Source: Cepaea nemoralis (lineage: Eukaryota > Mollusca > Gastropoda > Stylommatophora > Helicidae). Taken from it: DNA of 64,000 bases. A program made the position numbers and the translations under genes. This document shows, piece after piece, positions 63,801 through 64,000 of this stretch. The notes beneath the pieces were generated by a model. That model worked only from the letters and a program-made list of their open reading frames with translations. It ran no database searches and was not told where the DNA came from. Numbering within the stretch: position 1 is the stretch's first letter; every line of letters begins with the position of its first letter. The DNA lies in the NCBI GenBank assembly GCA_014155875.1, contig JACEFZ010025811.1:562501-626500 (forward strand), given 5' to 3'.

Positions 63801-64000
63801 ACATTAATGTTCCTTATATTGTTATTTGTTAACCAGACGTTTTAACTCACCCTCATACATTTTTCTCCGTCTTCCTTTGCTTCTTTTGCCCATTATTTTC
63901 CTCACATAAGTTCATTTATTTATTCCTCACCTACTGTTTATTTTGATTACTTTAAATTTGATTTGACCTTTTTTGATATCTTTGGTGAGTGACAGCACAT

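Overview
This is eukaryotic (animal) nuclear DNA: protein-coding signal occurs only as short exons with GT/AG borders, separated by kilobase introns full of minisatellites, tRNA-derived SINEs, decayed non-LTR retrotransposons and small DNA transposons. The gene content and repeat style suggest a lophotrochozoan, probably a mollusc; that assignment is inference, not proof.

Two host genes were recovered by joining exons across compatible splice phases. (1) On the + strand, 4828-10941 holds four consecutive internal exons of the nuclear-pore basket protein TPR (coiled-coil region). The gene enters from the left of the window, and no later TPR exon was recognised. (2) On the - strand, 50320-18305 holds a complete 12-exon gene for a 355-residue NAD(P)-dependent 2-hydroxyacid (malate/L-lactate) dehydrogenase of the Ldh_2 type, spread over 32 kb. 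All phases match, and there is a clear start, stop and candidate AATAAA. The two genes converge. Nothing suggests a shared pathway.

Layout: 1-3110 is a 52-bp minisatellite and 3111-4490 a 28-bp minisatellite. 4500-11530 holds the TPR exons with five more tandem arrays in the introns, a decayed retrotransposon endonuclease and a foldback element. 11.5-18.3 kb is repeats and unassigned DNA. 18.3-50.3 kb is the dehydrogenase gene, whose introns carry reverse-transcriptase fragments, hAT MITEs with target-site duplications, a palindromic mariner-end element, and 60-bp, 18-bp and 43-bp minisatellites. 50.4-64 kb holds more RT remnants, a decayed mariner transposon (51789-53144), long CT microsatellites and SINEs.

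The most unusual pattern is that several tandem repeats begin at, and contain copies of, authentic splice junctions: the TPR exon C donor (27-bp units), the dehydrogenase exon 1 donor (43-bp units), the exon 2 acceptor, the exon 4 acceptor (174-bp duplication) and the TPR exon B acceptor (72-bp duplication). Five of sixteen exons therefore have duplicated splice-site decoys beside them. All positions were read by eye; repeat boundaries are approximate unless a target-site duplication is cited.
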